Of a stretch of DNA of 64,000 nt, positions 7,298 to 15,908 are shown in pieces. Within the stretch, counting starts at the first letter, position 1. The number at the start of each line of letters is the position of its first letter. The DNA is from Olleya marilimosa CAM030 (GTDB lineage Bacteria > Bacteroidota > Bacteroidia > Flavobacteriales > Flavobacteriaceae). The notes below the pieces were generated by a model, which saw only the letters and a list, made by a program, of their open reading frames with translations, searched no databases and had not been told where the DNA came from. The position numbers and the translations under genes were made by a program. Location of the stretch: positions 682,001 through 746,000 of the forward strand of contig NZ_JADR01000001.1 in assembly GCF_000518485.1 (NCBI RefSeq). Reading direction: 5' to 3'.

Positions 7298-8695
7298 TTA
7301 TTTGCTATTATTCAACATTATAGATTTAGAATTTACAAACTCTCTGATACCAAATCCACCATGTTCACGTCCATAACCAGAGTCTTTAATTCCTCCAAAT
7401 GGCATGTTTGGATGCGCTAATCCGTAAGAGTTTATGTTTATCATTCCTGTATCAAAATGGTCTTTTGCTAATTGGATGGCTTTGTCTTCGTCTTTACTAA
7501 ATATTCCGCCTCCAAGTCCAAAACGACTGTCATTAGCTATTCGCATTGCATCCTTGTTATCTTTTGCTTTAATTAGTGAAGCAACAGGTCCAAATAACTC
7601 GTCGCTATATGCTGGTTGTCCTGGTTTAACGTCGCCTAAAACGGTTGAAGGATAATAATATCCTGTAACCTCAGGAATTGTACCACCACATAAAATGGTT
7701 GCTCCATTAGCAACACTGTCTTCTACTTGTTGGTGAATTTTGTCCCTCAAGTCTTTTCTAGCCATAGGTCCTAATTTAGAATCTTTGTCCATTGGGTCTC
7801 CAAAATTAATGTCTTTCATTCCTTTAACAAAAGCCTCTTTAAATTGGTCGTACACTTTATCTACCACTATAAAACGTTTTGCAGCTACACACGTTTCTCC
7901 GTTGTTGTACGTACGTCCTTGTATGCTTGTTTGCACTGCTAAATCTATATCTGCATCGTCTAATACTAAATAGGCATCATTACTACCTAACTCTAAGACT
8001 GTCTTTTTTAAGACTTTGGCTGCTTTTTGTGCTACATACTCACCAGCTTTAGAGCTTCCTGTTAGCGTAACACCTCTAACTGCTTTATGTTCGATAATTT
8101 TATCTGATGTTTCGTGATCTATAATTAAGACCGTAAATAGGTTTTTAGGTAATCCTGCTTTTTCAAAAACGTCCTTAAGTTTTAATGCAGATCCTGTAAC
8201 GTTTTTAGCGTGTTTTAATAACACTCCGTTTCCTGCCATTAGATTTACTATTGCATAACGAATGGCTTGATATAAGGGGAAATTCCATGGTTGGATACCA
8301 TAAATAACACCTAAAGGTGCTTGTTGGATAATTCCTTTTCCGCCATTTTCCATGGTACGAACTTCGTCTTGTAGTTGTTTAACACCTTCGGTTGCAGTGT
8401 ATTCGCAAATTCCTGCACAAAGCTCGATTTCATCATGACTATGACTCACTAATTTACCCATTTCTTGAGTCATTAATTCGGCATACTCGTCCTGAACATC
8501 CATTAATGCTTTACCTACTGCTTTTATAATTGTAGCACGCTCTTCTAACGGTTTTAGTTTCCATTCTAAAAAAGCTTCATGACAATTGTCCACAGCTTTA
8601 ATAGCTTGGTCTGCTGTCATGTATTCGTAATGTTTTATTGTTTGTTCTGTTGCTGGATTTATAGTTTTAAATCCTTGATCTGTGGTATTACTCAT
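7298..8695 (-). CDS. NAD(P)-dependent aldehyde dehydrogenase, succinate-semialdehyde dehydrogenase type
   Basis: A 465-residue ALDH-superfamily enzyme of normal length. Visible landmarks are PWNFP with Asn137, VLELGSND with the general base Glu235, NNGETCVAAKR with the catalytic Cys269, and the FGPVASL and PFGGIKDSGYGREHG C-terminal motifs. The sequence resembles the short GabD/Sad-like succinate-semialdehyde dehydrogenases common in Bacteroidota, which oxidise succinate semialdehyde to succinate in the cytosol. The exact aldehyde is not proven by sequence. The gene stands alone with its own terminator, and a possible structured leader lies upstream (8729-8777). Confidence 0.85.
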   Translation of the reverse strand: MSNTTDQGFKTINPATEQTIKHYEYMTADQAIKAVDNCHEAFLEWKLKPLEERATIIKAVGKALMDVQDEYAELMTQEMGKLVSHSHDEIELCAGICEYTATEGVKQLQDEVRTMENGGKGIIQQAPLGVIYGIQPWNFPLYQAIRYAIVNLMAGNGVLLKHAKNVTGSALKLKDVFEKAGLPKNLFTVLIIDHETSDKIIEHKAVRGVTLTGSSKAGEYVAQKAAKVLKKTVLELGSNDAYLVLDDADIDLAVQTSIQGRTYNNGETCVAAKRFIVVDKVYDQFKEAFVKGMKDINFGDPMDKDSKLGPMARKDLRDKIHQQVEDSVANGATILCGGTIPEVTGYYYPSTVLGDVKPGQPAYSDELFGPVASLIKAKDNKDAMRIANDSRFGLGGGIFSKDEDKAIQLAKDHFDTGMININSYGLAHPNMPFGGIKDSGYGREHGGFGIREFVNSKSIMLNNSK

Positions 8696-8829
8696 GTAAA
8701 TTTATATTTAAGTTAGTGATACGCTTAGCAATGTCCAAGTTGGATTGTAATATGAATAAGCGTGTTTTGAATGCCTTTAATGAAAGGCTAATCGTGTTGT
8801 TGGATTAAATTTTATTTAATTTAAAGGTT

Positions 8830-9336
8830 TTAGGCTTCTCCTCTAGCAGGATAATCCGCTTTTAGTATGTAGTCAATACCACCTAAAACATCATTAAAAC
8901 TTGGTCTTCCAAATGGCATGGATTGGATAGATTCCCAATACACGGTTTGATCTGGAGTTATTAAAAATAGTCCAGGTTCTGTAAATAATTCTGGTTCTTC
9001 TTTAATTCCTGAAGAAATAAATAATCCCCATTGTCTAGCTTCCTCAATTGAAAAATCGTAACCTAACGGAATGTTTGAAATATCCCACTCGTTATGTGTT
9101 GCTTTTGCAACGTCTTCTGTATCCGAACTGATGGCAATGACATTTACGCCTCTATCTGTAAATTTATCTAACTTTTTTTGAAGCTCTTCTAATTGACTCT
9201 TGCAAACAGGACAATGTTTACCTCTATAAAATAATACTAATGTGAAATTTTCTGGCGATTGATCGCTTAATTTCCATGTGGTATCGTTAACTAATTTGAT
9301 TTGTAATTCTGGTGCTTTTTCTCTTGGTTTAATCAC
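8830..9336 (-). CDS. Peroxiredoxin-like protein (AhpC/TSA superfamily)
   Basis: A 168-residue thioredoxin-fold protein. FYRGKHCPVCKSQLEEL contains Cys42 and Cys45 in a CPVC arrangement. NVIAISSDTEDVAKA matches the peroxiredoxin-like group 2 pattern, and a WGLF segment follows. It has no signal peptide, so it is probably a cytosolic peroxidase or disulfide reductase. The promoter region (9421-9485, minus strand) shares a 31-bp motif at identical spacing with the promoter of the gene at 10891-11211, suggesting control by the same activator. Start chosen at the first ATG, which opens the conserved KAPELQIKLVN segment. Confidence 0.85.
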   Translation of the reverse strand: MIKPREKAPELQIKLVNDTTWKLSDQSPENFTLVLFYRGKHCPVCKSQLEELQKKLDKFTDRGVNVIAISSDTEDVAKATHNEWDISNIPLGYDFSIEEARQWGLFISSGIKEEPELFTEPGLFLITPDQTVYWESIQSMPFGRPSFNDVLGGIDYILKADYPARGEA

Positions 9337-9420
9337 AGCTTTTTATGTTTTATAATTAATCAAAAACGTGTTGCTATTTGGATAGCGTTTTATAATTAAT
9401 TGGTTTGAAATTGTTTTAAA

Positions 9421-9485
9421 CAAAGGTCACAATAATGTATGCTTTTCATGTTACACAATTACTGTAGTCCTTTACAATATTGACA
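9421..9485 (-). promoter_or_regulatory. Putative activated promoter of the peroxiredoxin-like gene
   Basis: A CTTTG -7-like core (9421-9425, minus strand) lies 29 bp from an upstream box at 9455-9485, read on the plus strand as ACAATTA-n3-TAG-n-CCTTTACAA-n-ATT-n-ACA. The same box, with 25 of 31 bases identical and the same 34-bp offset, occurs at 11284-11314. The poor -7 box (no TA) fits a promoter that needs an activator. Confidence 0.5.
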
Positions 9486-9522
9486 CATTAGCTGAATAAT
9501 GGTTGCGTATTAACTATTACTT

Positions 9523-10386
9523 TTATGCTTTAATATACGCATTAGCATAAGTTTTTGTAAAATGCGCACCAAATAGTAATATTAAACTTGAATACGATAC
9601 CCAAAGCATGATTAATATTATTGAACCAGCTGCTCCATAGGTGGATCCTGGTTGCATGGTATTAAAATATATAGCTAAAAGATATTTACCTAATATGAAT
9701 AGTAAAGTCGTTAATAATGCTCCTACCCTAACCGACTTCCAGGAAATAGTTGCTGAAGGTAAAAACTTAAACATAGCAGCAAATAATACGTATATAAATC
9801 CAATAGAAATTATAAAGTCAAAAGCAAACAAGTATTCTACAACATTATCAGGAAGAACATGTTGTAATTGGCTACTAAACGTGCTTAATAATGAGGTTAA
9901 TAAAAAACTAGTTAGCAGTAAGAAACCAATAATTAATATAAAACCAAAGCTTTTTAAACGACTTATAAGAGTTGACATAAATCCATTGGTATAATCGTCT
10001 TCATGTTCCCAAATTTTATCAAAAGCAGCTTGTAGTTGAAAAAACACTCCTGTAGCACCATATAATAAGGTTGCTATACCAACAACTGTTGCAAATAATG
10101 AGGTCGCTTCATTACCACGACCAACAATCATTAGTCGTATGGTTTCGGCAGTGTCAGGTCCTATAGCTTTAGCGATTTCATCTAACAATTCGCCTTGAAC
10201 CATATCACGTCCCCAAACAGATCCTACTAAATTTAATATAATTATAATTAAAGCAGGTAAAGATAAAATGGCGTAATACGCAACAATTGCGCTACGCTGA
10301 AAGGGTTCGCTTTTATACCATGACTTTGCTGTTGTTAACAACAGTTTGGGTAAACTTGTAAGCTTAAATGTTTTTGTGATTGTCAT
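9523..10386 (-). CDS. YihY/BrkB-family integral membrane protein
   Basis: A 287-residue protein with six predicted hydrophobic segments. It carries the family motif AIVAYYAILSLPALIIIILN near residue 33, GATGVFFQLQAAFDKIWE in the middle, and GAAGSIILIMLWVSYSSLILLFGAHFTK near the C-terminus. The family was once mis-called ribonuclease BN; its function in the inner membrane is not settled. Length is normal. It follows a minus-strand gene across a terminator (10412-10438), so it is probably transcribed on its own. Confidence 0.88.
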   Translation of the reverse strand: MTITKTFKLTSLPKLLLTTAKSWYKSEPFQRSAIVAYYAILSLPALIIIILNLVGSVWGRDMVQGELLDEIAKAIGPDTAETIRLMIVGRGNEATSLFATVVGIATLLYGATGVFFQLQAAFDKIWEHEDDYTNGFMSTLISRLKSFGFILIIGFLLLTSFLLTSLLSTFSSQLQHVLPDNVVEYLFAFDFIISIGFIYVLFAAMFKFLPSATISWKSVRVGALLTTLLFILGKYLLAIYFNTMQPGSTYGAAGSIILIMLWVSYSSLILLFGAHFTKTYANAYIKA

Positions 10387-10411
10387 GTTGGTATTGGAAT
10401 ATAAAACTACA

Positions 10412-10438
10412 AAAGCCCAACCTAGTTAGTTGGGCTTT
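10412..10438 (-). terminator. Rho-independent terminator
   Basis: AAAGCCCAAC (10412-10421) pairs perfectly with GTTGGGCTTT (10429-10438) over a 7-nt loop. It sits 18 bp after the stop of the minus-strand PepSY-like gene and before the YihY gene. Both sides are AT-tracted, but only minus-strand transcription reaches it. Confidence 0.82.
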
Positions 10439-10455
10439 ATTAACTAAAGGCAATA

Positions 10456-10887
10456 CTAATTTATAATTGTTCCGTTTGCTCTAAACTCGACATCCATATT
10501 TTTCCCTTTTTGCTTAAACTCTACGTCAAAAAATTCTCCTTTTGACGCGCTATCAACATGTTCGACTTCGGTAATGTCTTCACTACCATATTCTTTTTTA
10601 ATGATGTCTCTAATAGCTTTAGGTAAATCGTCTTTTTTTATGCTAGATTCGGTTTCAATCCAATTTCCGCTAGGACTAAAATCTGCTCTATATTTTTCTC
10701 CATTTTGTTTAAATTGTGCTTCGTAATTACCATTAGCATCAACTTCCCAATCTGGATTATTTTCATTTGGATATTTAGCTTCAAAAGCTTGTTTGACAGC
10801 GTTTGGTATTTGTCCTTTAACTGTGTTTTGACAACTAAATGCTATAAGTGCGATTAGTATTAGTTTGATATTTTTAAATGCTTTCAT
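10456..10887 (-). CDS. Secreted PepSY-like protein
   Basis: A 143-residue protein. It has a lipoprotein-like signal (IALIAFSCQ, Cys19) followed by two tandem beta-rich PepSY-like/DUF2874 repeats. PNAVKQAFEAKYPNENNPDWEVD and its partner PKAIRDIIKKEYGSEDITEVEHV start the helices, and each is followed by YEAQFKQNGEKYRADF- or FDVEFKQKGKNMDVEF-type strands. Such periplasmic or outer-membrane-anchored proteins are common in Bacteroidota, and their function is not defined. The start lies 3 bp from the stop of the upstream gene (10891-11211), so the two form an operon driven from the activated promoter near 11250. Confidence 0.8.
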   Translation of the reverse strand: MKAFKNIKLILIALIAFSCQNTVKGQIPNAVKQAFEAKYPNENNPDWEVDANGNYEAQFKQNGEKYRADFSPSGNWIETESSIKKDDLPKAIRDIIKKEYGSEDITEVEHVDSASKGEFFDVEFKQKGKNMDVEFRANGTIIN

Positions 10888-10890
10888 AAT

Positions 10891-11211
10891 TTATTGGTTT
10901 AAAAGGTTGATTGATACGACTTCAATTTCACTGTAGATGTTGTCCTCTGTAGTTTGTTTTAAGGTTAAATTAAAGGCTTTACCTACATGCTTATTGGCTT
11001 GTAAATTGTAATTATCTAAAGTTTTACTTGCGTTAATATCTTCAATAATTATAGTGTTATCTTTTATATCTGTGAAGTAAAAAATCCTTCCATCATAGCC
11101 ATCATAAACGACTTGTTTGGTAACACCTCTATTTTCCATATTAATGGCATTAGAGTTTACTACTATTGTGGAAGCAAAAAATAGACTGAATATTATGCTT
11201 ATTAGCTTCAT
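10891..11211 (-). CDS. Small secreted protein of unknown function
   Basis: A 106-residue protein with a signal peptide (residues about 1-22, FSLFFASTIVVNSNA) and a short beta-rich mature part with no family I recognise. It is the first gene of a two-gene minus-strand operon with the PepSY-like gene 3 bp downstream. Its promoter shares the 31-bp upstream box with the peroxiredoxin-like gene. Co-expression with a periplasmic PepSY-like protein suggests an envelope role, but nothing in the sequence proves it. Confidence 0.72.
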   Translation of the reverse strand: MKLISIIFSLFFASTIVVNSNAINMENRGVTKQVVYDGYDGRIFYFTDIKDNTIIIEDINASKTLDNYNLQANKHVGKAFNLTLKQTTEDNIYSEIEVVSINLLNQ

Positions 11212-11249
11212 AATTTTAGTGTTTAATGGGTTACTAATTTGTTATACTA

Positions 11250-11314
11250 CAAAGATGGATATAAACACTACTATTTTCATTATACAATTATCTTAGACCT
11301 TTACAACATTTACA
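11250..11314 (-). promoter_or_regulatory. Putative activated promoter of the small secreted/PepSY operon
   Basis: CATCTTTG (minus strand, ending in CTTTG at 11250-11254) is a one-mismatch -7 box. Twenty-nine bases further upstream begins the box at 11284-11314, which matches that of the peroxiredoxin-like gene in sequence and spacing. The likely transcription start is near 11244 and the ATG is at 11211. Confidence 0.5.
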
Positions 11315-11335
11315 TATACCTTAACTTTAAAGCAT

Positions 11336-11366
11336 AAAAAAAACACAATGATTACATTGTGCTTTT
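11336..11366 (-). terminator. Rho-independent terminator of the M16 peptidase gene
   Basis: CACAATG (11344-11350) pairs with CATTGTG (11355-11361) over ATTA. On the minus strand the hairpin is preceded by AAAAG and followed by an eight-base T-tract. It lies 22 bp past the stop at 11388. Confidence 0.75.
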
Positions 11367-11387
11367 AAGTACTATAATAGTGACTGG

Positions 11388-14213
11388 TTATATTTTGTTT
11401 CCGTAGATATCTATTTGTACCACTGGTTTACCAAGTTGTTTGACTTCTTCAAATTGAGTGGCTTTATCACCAACTACTAAATAAACCATTTCAGACTCTT
11501 TTAAATATTGGTCTATAATTGTTTGATAATCTTCCAAACTCATAGATAACAATTCGTCTTGGTCTGTATCTAAAAAGTTATCAGCTTTATTGTATTTACT
11601 AATACGTCTTAATATCCCTAATTGTGCGCCTAAACTTTCATAAGCTCTAGTATTACCTTTTAATATTTTATTTTTGGTTAACTCTACTTCTGTATCTGTG
11701 AAGCTTTCTTTATAGTCTTTAACCATGTTTTTAATGATTTCTAGAGACTTTAAAGTGGCATTGGCACGAACACTTGTTCTAATAGCAAAAGGACTAACAG
11801 CTTCACGATTTGTAATACCAGAATATGCTCCATAAGTATATCCTTTTCCAATCCTAAGCGTTTGAAATAAACGACCACTTGATCCTCCTCCTAAGATTTC
11901 GTTAGCAAAATCAAGATTGTTGGCATTTTGGTCTTTTCCAGATAACGCTAATTTACCAATATATAACACAGATTGTTTAGCATCTGGTACATCTACAAAA
12001 TATAGTGTTCCGGCTGCATCTGTTGATTGAACCGCTAATGTTGGTACATTTATAGTATCTCCTTTCCAAGCTTTTAAAGGACTTAAAGCAGCTATGGTTT
12101 GCGTTTTGTTAATGGCTCCAGCAATATGGAATGTAGCATCCTTAGGTGATAAGTTGTGGTAATAGGCTTTTAAATCTTCCATTGTAATATCCTTAGTACT
12201 TTGTAAAGTCCCAGAACTATTAATACCAAAACGGTTATCCTTGCCATACATTAATTGGTTAAATACATTGGAGGCTATTGCGTTAGGATTAGCTTCGCTA
12301 CCTTTTAAACTTGTTTCTAAAGCTTGTTTAAGTCTACTAAACTCACTAGCATCCCAACGTGGTTCTAAAATAATCTCTTTAACTAGTTTAATAGTCTCGT
12401 CTAAATTTTTAGTTAAACACGATCCTGTAATATGAAAATCCTCATTTGCACTATACATATTAATATTAGCACCTAATAACCCAATAGCTTCCTCTAAATC
12501 TGCAGCAGTTTTTGTTTTTGTCCCTTGCATCATCAAATCGCTAAATAAATTAGAGACACCTTCTTTTCCTTTTGGATCTAATAATTGTCCACCAGGAATT
12601 GTAATATCAAACTGTACTAAAGGCACTTCGTTATTTTCTATTCCATATAAAGCCATTCCGTTTTCTAATTCTCCTTTCCAAATAGCAGGTGCTTTAAATA
12701 CCGGAAGTTTACCAAAATCAGGTTCGCTTCTATCAAATTTACTAGGAGTTTTTTCGTAAACCGCTTCTTCACCTTGACTAACCTCTTCATTAGCGACGTC
12801 TTGTTTAACCTCTTCTATCCAAACTGTTGCTTCTTTACTTTCAGCTACAGCTAAATCTAATTGTCCCTTTGGTACAACGCTAGTCATTACAGCATGTTTA
12901 TCTTTTAAGTAGGTATTATACACACGCATAATATCTGCTTCTGTAACAGCATTAGTTAATTTAGCACGTTTTGTAATAAAGCTAGGATCACCATTAAACT
13001 CGTTATCCTGAACTAATTGAAATGCTTTATTTAACACAGTACTTACACCTTGATATAAATCTGTTTCTAATTGCGCTTTAATGCGTTTTAAATCTGCCGA
13101 ATTAACTCCGTTAGTTTCAAAACGTTTTAAACCATCATCAATAGCAGACTTGACTTGATCTAAATCTGTACCTGCATTAGCACGCACTCTAAAAACAAAT
13201 TCGCCTGCTAATTCGCTACTATTTTGATAAGTCCCAACATTAGGTGCTAATTTTTGTTCTTGTACAATCACATTATATAAAGGTGATTTTTTGCTTCCGC
13301 TAAGTAATTGCCCTAAAATATCCAAAGCATAAGTGTCTTCATGATAATTTTTAACTGTAGGATACACCACTCTAATTTCTGGAAGTTTCGCAAAATTATC
13401 TTCAAAATATAAAGACTTGGTTTCATTTAATACAACAGGTTCAAAATTTTGCTCTTCAACTTCTGGTCCACTTGGGATTTCTCCAAACCATTGTTCAACC
13501 AATTTTTTAGTCTCTGCAACATCAATATCTCCTGCAATAACTAAAGAGGCATTTTTTGCACCATAATACTGTTGGTAAAAGGCTTTAACATCATCTATAG
13601 TTGCTGCTTGTAAATCTGGTAAGGCACCAATAACTGTCCAACTATAAGGATGTCCTTCTGGATATAGGTTTTTTCTAATAATCTCGTCTGTATAACCGTA
13701 AGCTGCATTATCAACACGCTGACGTTTTTCGTTTTTAACCACTTGCTTTTCGCGCTCTAAAGCAGCTTCTGTCACTGTGTTAATCATGTAACCAAAACGG
13801 TCTGAATCAATCCACATGATTTTTTCAAATGCGTCTTTAGGTACAACCTCGTAATATACTGTATAATCGTTAGAGGTTCCACCATTACGACTTCCACCCC
13901 ATTCTGGTATCATTTTACGATTGGCACCAACAGGAACATTCTCTGAATCATTAAAAGACATATGCTCAAAAAAGTGAGCAAATCCTGTTTTTCCTGGTTT
14001 TTCGCGGTTAGAACCAACGTGCATTAATGTAGCAACAGCTACAATTGGGTCAGAATGGTCTTCATGAAGGATTACTTCTAAACCATTTTTTAAAGTGAAT
14101 TTTTCATAATTGATTTTAAAATCTTCGGTTTTGGTAGTTTCAGTAGTACCTGAATCTTTGCAAGAGATTACTGTTAAGGACATTAGCAGTAAAGCAAATT
14201 TAATTGTACGCAT
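11388..14213 (-). CDS. M16-family zinc metallopeptidase, lipoprotein, two-lobed
   Basis: An insulinase-family peptidase of about 941 residues counted from the ATG at 14213. That start gives a clean lipoprotein signal MRTIKFALLLMSLTVISCKD with Cys18; the longer frame to 14252 adds 13 charged residues before it and is less likely. The first lobe has the inverted zinc motif HFFEH (His80, Glu83, His84). The second lobe (from about residue 500) resembles M16C without a second zinc site, as usual for these fused enzymes. Lipid-anchored M16 proteins degrade peptides in the periplasm. The gene is monocistronic and divergent from the hibernation factor gene. Confidence 0.9.
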   Translation of the reverse strand: MRTIKFALLLMSLTVISCKDSGTTETTKTEDFKINYEKFTLKNGLEVILHEDHSDPIVAVATLMHVGSNREKPGKTGFAHFFEHMSFNDSENVPVGANRKMIPEWGGSRNGGTSNDYTVYYEVVPKDAFEKIMWIDSDRFGYMINTVTEAALEREKQVVKNEKRQRVDNAAYGYTDEIIRKNLYPEGHPYSWTVIGALPDLQAATIDDVKAFYQQYYGAKNASLVIAGDIDVAETKKLVEQWFGEIPSGPEVEEQNFEPVVLNETKSLYFEDNFAKLPEIRVVYPTVKNYHEDTYALDILGQLLSGSKKSPLYNVIVQEQKLAPNVGTYQNSSELAGEFVFRVRANAGTDLDQVKSAIDDGLKRFETNGVNSADLKRIKAQLETDLYQGVSTVLNKAFQLVQDNEFNGDPSFITKRAKLTNAVTEADIMRVYNTYLKDKHAVMTSVVPKGQLDLAVAESKEATVWIEEVKQDVANEEVSQGEEAVYEKTPSKFDRSEPDFGKLPVFKAPAIWKGELENGMALYGIENNEVPLVQFDITIPGGQLLDPKGKEGVSNLFSDLMMQGTKTKTAADLEEAIGLLGANINMYSANEDFHITGSCLTKNLDETIKLVKEIILEPRWDASEFSRLKQALETSLKGSEANPNAIASNVFNQLMYGKDNRFGINSSGTLQSTKDITMEDLKAYYHNLSPKDATFHIAGAINKTQTIAALSPLKAWKGDTINVPTLAVQSTDAAGTLYFVDVPDAKQSVLYIGKLALSGKDQNANNLDFANEILGGGSSGRLFQTLRIGKGYTYGAYSGITNREAVSPFAIRTSVRANATLKSLEIIKNMVKDYKESFTDTEVELTKNKILKGNTRAYESLGAQLGILRRISKYNKADNFLDTDQDELLSMSLEDYQTIIDQYLKESEMVYLVVGDKATQFEEVKQLGKPVVQIDIYGNKI

Positions 14214-14337
14214 TATTTTTAGTTTTTTTGATTGTGGTTTAAAGATAATCAATAAATTTTTGTCTTAAATTTTTAATAAATTAAATGAAAATGAAATTGA
14301 ATTTAATTATCTTTAAGTAATCTTAAAATCTAAATAT

Positions 14338-14640
14338 ATGGATATCAATTTTGAATATGACAAGGTAAAAGCAAGTGAGGCTTTAGAGGAATTTACTACT
14401 GAAAAAATCCAAAAACTTTTTAATAAATATGAATTTATAGTACGTGCTGATGTATTTTTTAAATTAGAAAATACTAATGACGATAAATCAGGTAAAATTG
14501 CTGGTATTAGACTTAGTGCTCCAGGACCTAGACTATTTGCTGAAGAAAGCAAAGAGACCTTGCACAAAAGTGTTAGCGAAGTTGTCAATCAATTAGAAAG
14601 ACAATTAGCAAAACGTAAAGGAAAAATGAATACGCATTAA
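14338..14640 (+). CDS. raiA: Ribosome hibernation promoting factor / RaiA family
   Basis: A 100-residue protein of the short HPF/YfiA type. It starts MDINFEYDKVKASEALEEF, continues with the beta strand FIVRADVFFKLEN, and has the basic helix SEVVNQLERQLAKRKGK that lies against the 16S rRNA in family members. It lacks the long C-terminal dimerisation domain, so it should act like short HPF or YfiA, inactivating 70S ribosomes in stationary phase. A -7-like TATCTTTA (14308-14315) precedes it. It ends at a terminator shared with the convergent helicase gene. Confidence 0.88.
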   Translation: MDINFEYDKVKASEALEEFTTEKIQKLFNKYEFIVRADVFFKLENTNDDKSGKIAGIRLSAPGPRLFAEESKETLHKSVSEVVNQLERQLAKRKGKMNTH

Positions 14641-14662
14641 TTTAATGCTATACTTTATATAA

Positions 14663-14692
14663 AAAAAAGCGACTTGAAAAAGTCGCTTTTTT
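14663..14692. terminator. Bidirectional rho-independent terminator
   Basis: GCGACTT (14669-14675) pairs with AAGTCGC (14680-14686), extended by A-tract/T-tract pairing on both sides. It separates the convergent raiA and DEAD-box helicase genes and has T-tracts in both directions. Confidence 0.88.
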
Positions 14693-14703
14693 ATGTTTTA
14701 AAA

Positions 14704-15819
14704 TTAAACAGATAGTTGTTTAAATTTAATACCTAATGTGGTTTCTACTTTTTTAAGATCACTATGCTCATTGCCTAAAATTAATGCAATAGATTCTCCT
14801 TTTTTACCAGCACGTGCTGTACGACCACTTCTATGTGTGTAATACTCAGTATGCTCTGGTAATTGGTGATGGATTACAAATGCTAAATCATTAACATCAA
14901 TACCTCTAGCAGAGACGTCTGTAGATATTAATAATTGTAATGTTGTGTTTTTAAAAGCACGCATGACTTTATCGCGCTCTTTTTGTTGCATATCACCTTC
15001 TAAAGCTCCAACGTTAAATCCTTCGGTTTCTAATTGATGTCTTAGCGCTTGTGCACCAGCTTTTGTTTTTGTAAAAATTATTCCACGTTGGTTCTCTCGG
15101 TCTTCTAAAAGTCTAATTAATGTAGACGATTTTTCGTGCAACGTCGTTTCAACAAAATAATGAGATATGTTTTGGTTTACAACACTGTTTCTATCAATCT
15201 CTAATCTTATAGCTTCATCAGCGATGTAACGCTTCACAATATCTTTTAAGTCGTTAGACATAGTAGCACTAAATAACCACGTATTTTTTTTACCTGTAAC
15301 CCCTTTTAAAATAGAGGTTAAATCATTTTTAAAACCCATGCTTAGCATTTCATCTGCTTCGTCTAAAACAATGGTTTTAACTTGAGATAAATCTACAGCC
15401 TCACGCGTCATTAAATCAACTAATCGACCTGGAGTTGCCACAATAATATGTGTTGTTCTAGCAACGTTACGTAGCTGAATATCAATCTTTTCTCCACCAT
15501 AAACACCTTCTAAAAATATTTTAGAATTATTGTATTTAGTGAATTTAAATAGTTGCTTTTTAATTTGCTGAACCAACTCTCTTGTTGGCGCAATTATTAA
15601 CGCTTGGACAGCCTCGTTTTTAGGATTTATTTTGTGTAATAAAGGTAAACCAAAAGCAGCGGTTTTACCAGTTCCTGTTTGTGCTAAACCAATAAAATCG
15701 GTTGATGATTTTAATAACATAGGAATCGCTTGTGCCTGAATTTCGGTTGGCGATTTAATCCCTAATTCCTTTAGTGATTTTATATAGTTTTTATCTAAAC
15801 CAAGGTCTTTAAAAGTCAT
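14704..15819 (-). CDS. DEAD-box RNA helicase
   Basis: A 371-residue superfamily 2 helicase. It shows the Q motif (PTEIQAQAIP), motif I AQTGTGKT (residues 46-53), motif Ia PTRELVQQI, motif II DEAD, motif III SAT, and the C-terminal motifs STDVSARGIDV and HRSGRTAR. It stops soon after motif VI and lacks the long basic C-terminal tail of RhlE/CsdA relatives, so it is a minimal helicase core. Expected role: ATP-dependent RNA remodelling in ribosome assembly or cold adaptation. A -7 box TACTTTTG lies on the minus strand at 15860-15867. Confidence 0.92.
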   Translation of the reverse strand: MTFKDLGLDKNYIKSLKELGIKSPTEIQAQAIPMLLKSSTDFIGLAQTGTGKTAAFGLPLLHKINPKNEAVQALIIAPTRELVQQIKKQLFKFTKYNNSKIFLEGVYGGEKIDIQLRNVARTTHIIVATPGRLVDLMTREAVDLSQVKTIVLDEADEMLSMGFKNDLTSILKGVTGKKNTWLFSATMSNDLKDIVKRYIADEAIRLEIDRNSVVNQNISHYFVETTLHEKSSTLIRLLEDRENQRGIIFTKTKAGAQALRHQLETEGFNVGALEGDMQQKERDKVMRAFKNTTLQLLISTDVSARGIDVNDLAFVIHHQLPEHTEYYTHRSGRTARAGKKGESIALILGNEHSDLKKVETTLGIKFKQLSV

Positions 15820-15859
15820 AATTTAAAAGTAATAAGTCTGTGTTATTAATATGTTTTTA

Positions 15860-15867
15860 CAAAAGTA
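15860..15867 (-). promoter_or_regulatory. -7 promoter element of the DEAD-box helicase gene
   Basis: TACTTTTG on the minus strand is an exact TAnnTTTG match, 40 bp upstream of the helicase ATG. Confidence 0.55.
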
Positions 15868-15908
15868 AGCAACTGCAAACTGCGACTGAATACTGTTACA
15901 TTTAAGGT

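Noticed and set aside
11388-14213. Second HxxEH zinc site in the M16 protein
   Set aside because: The C-terminal half contains no such motif, as in other M16 two-lobed enzymes.
14214-14252. Longer N-terminus of the M16 peptidase
   Set aside because: The signal peptide with Cys18 only fits the ATG at 14213.
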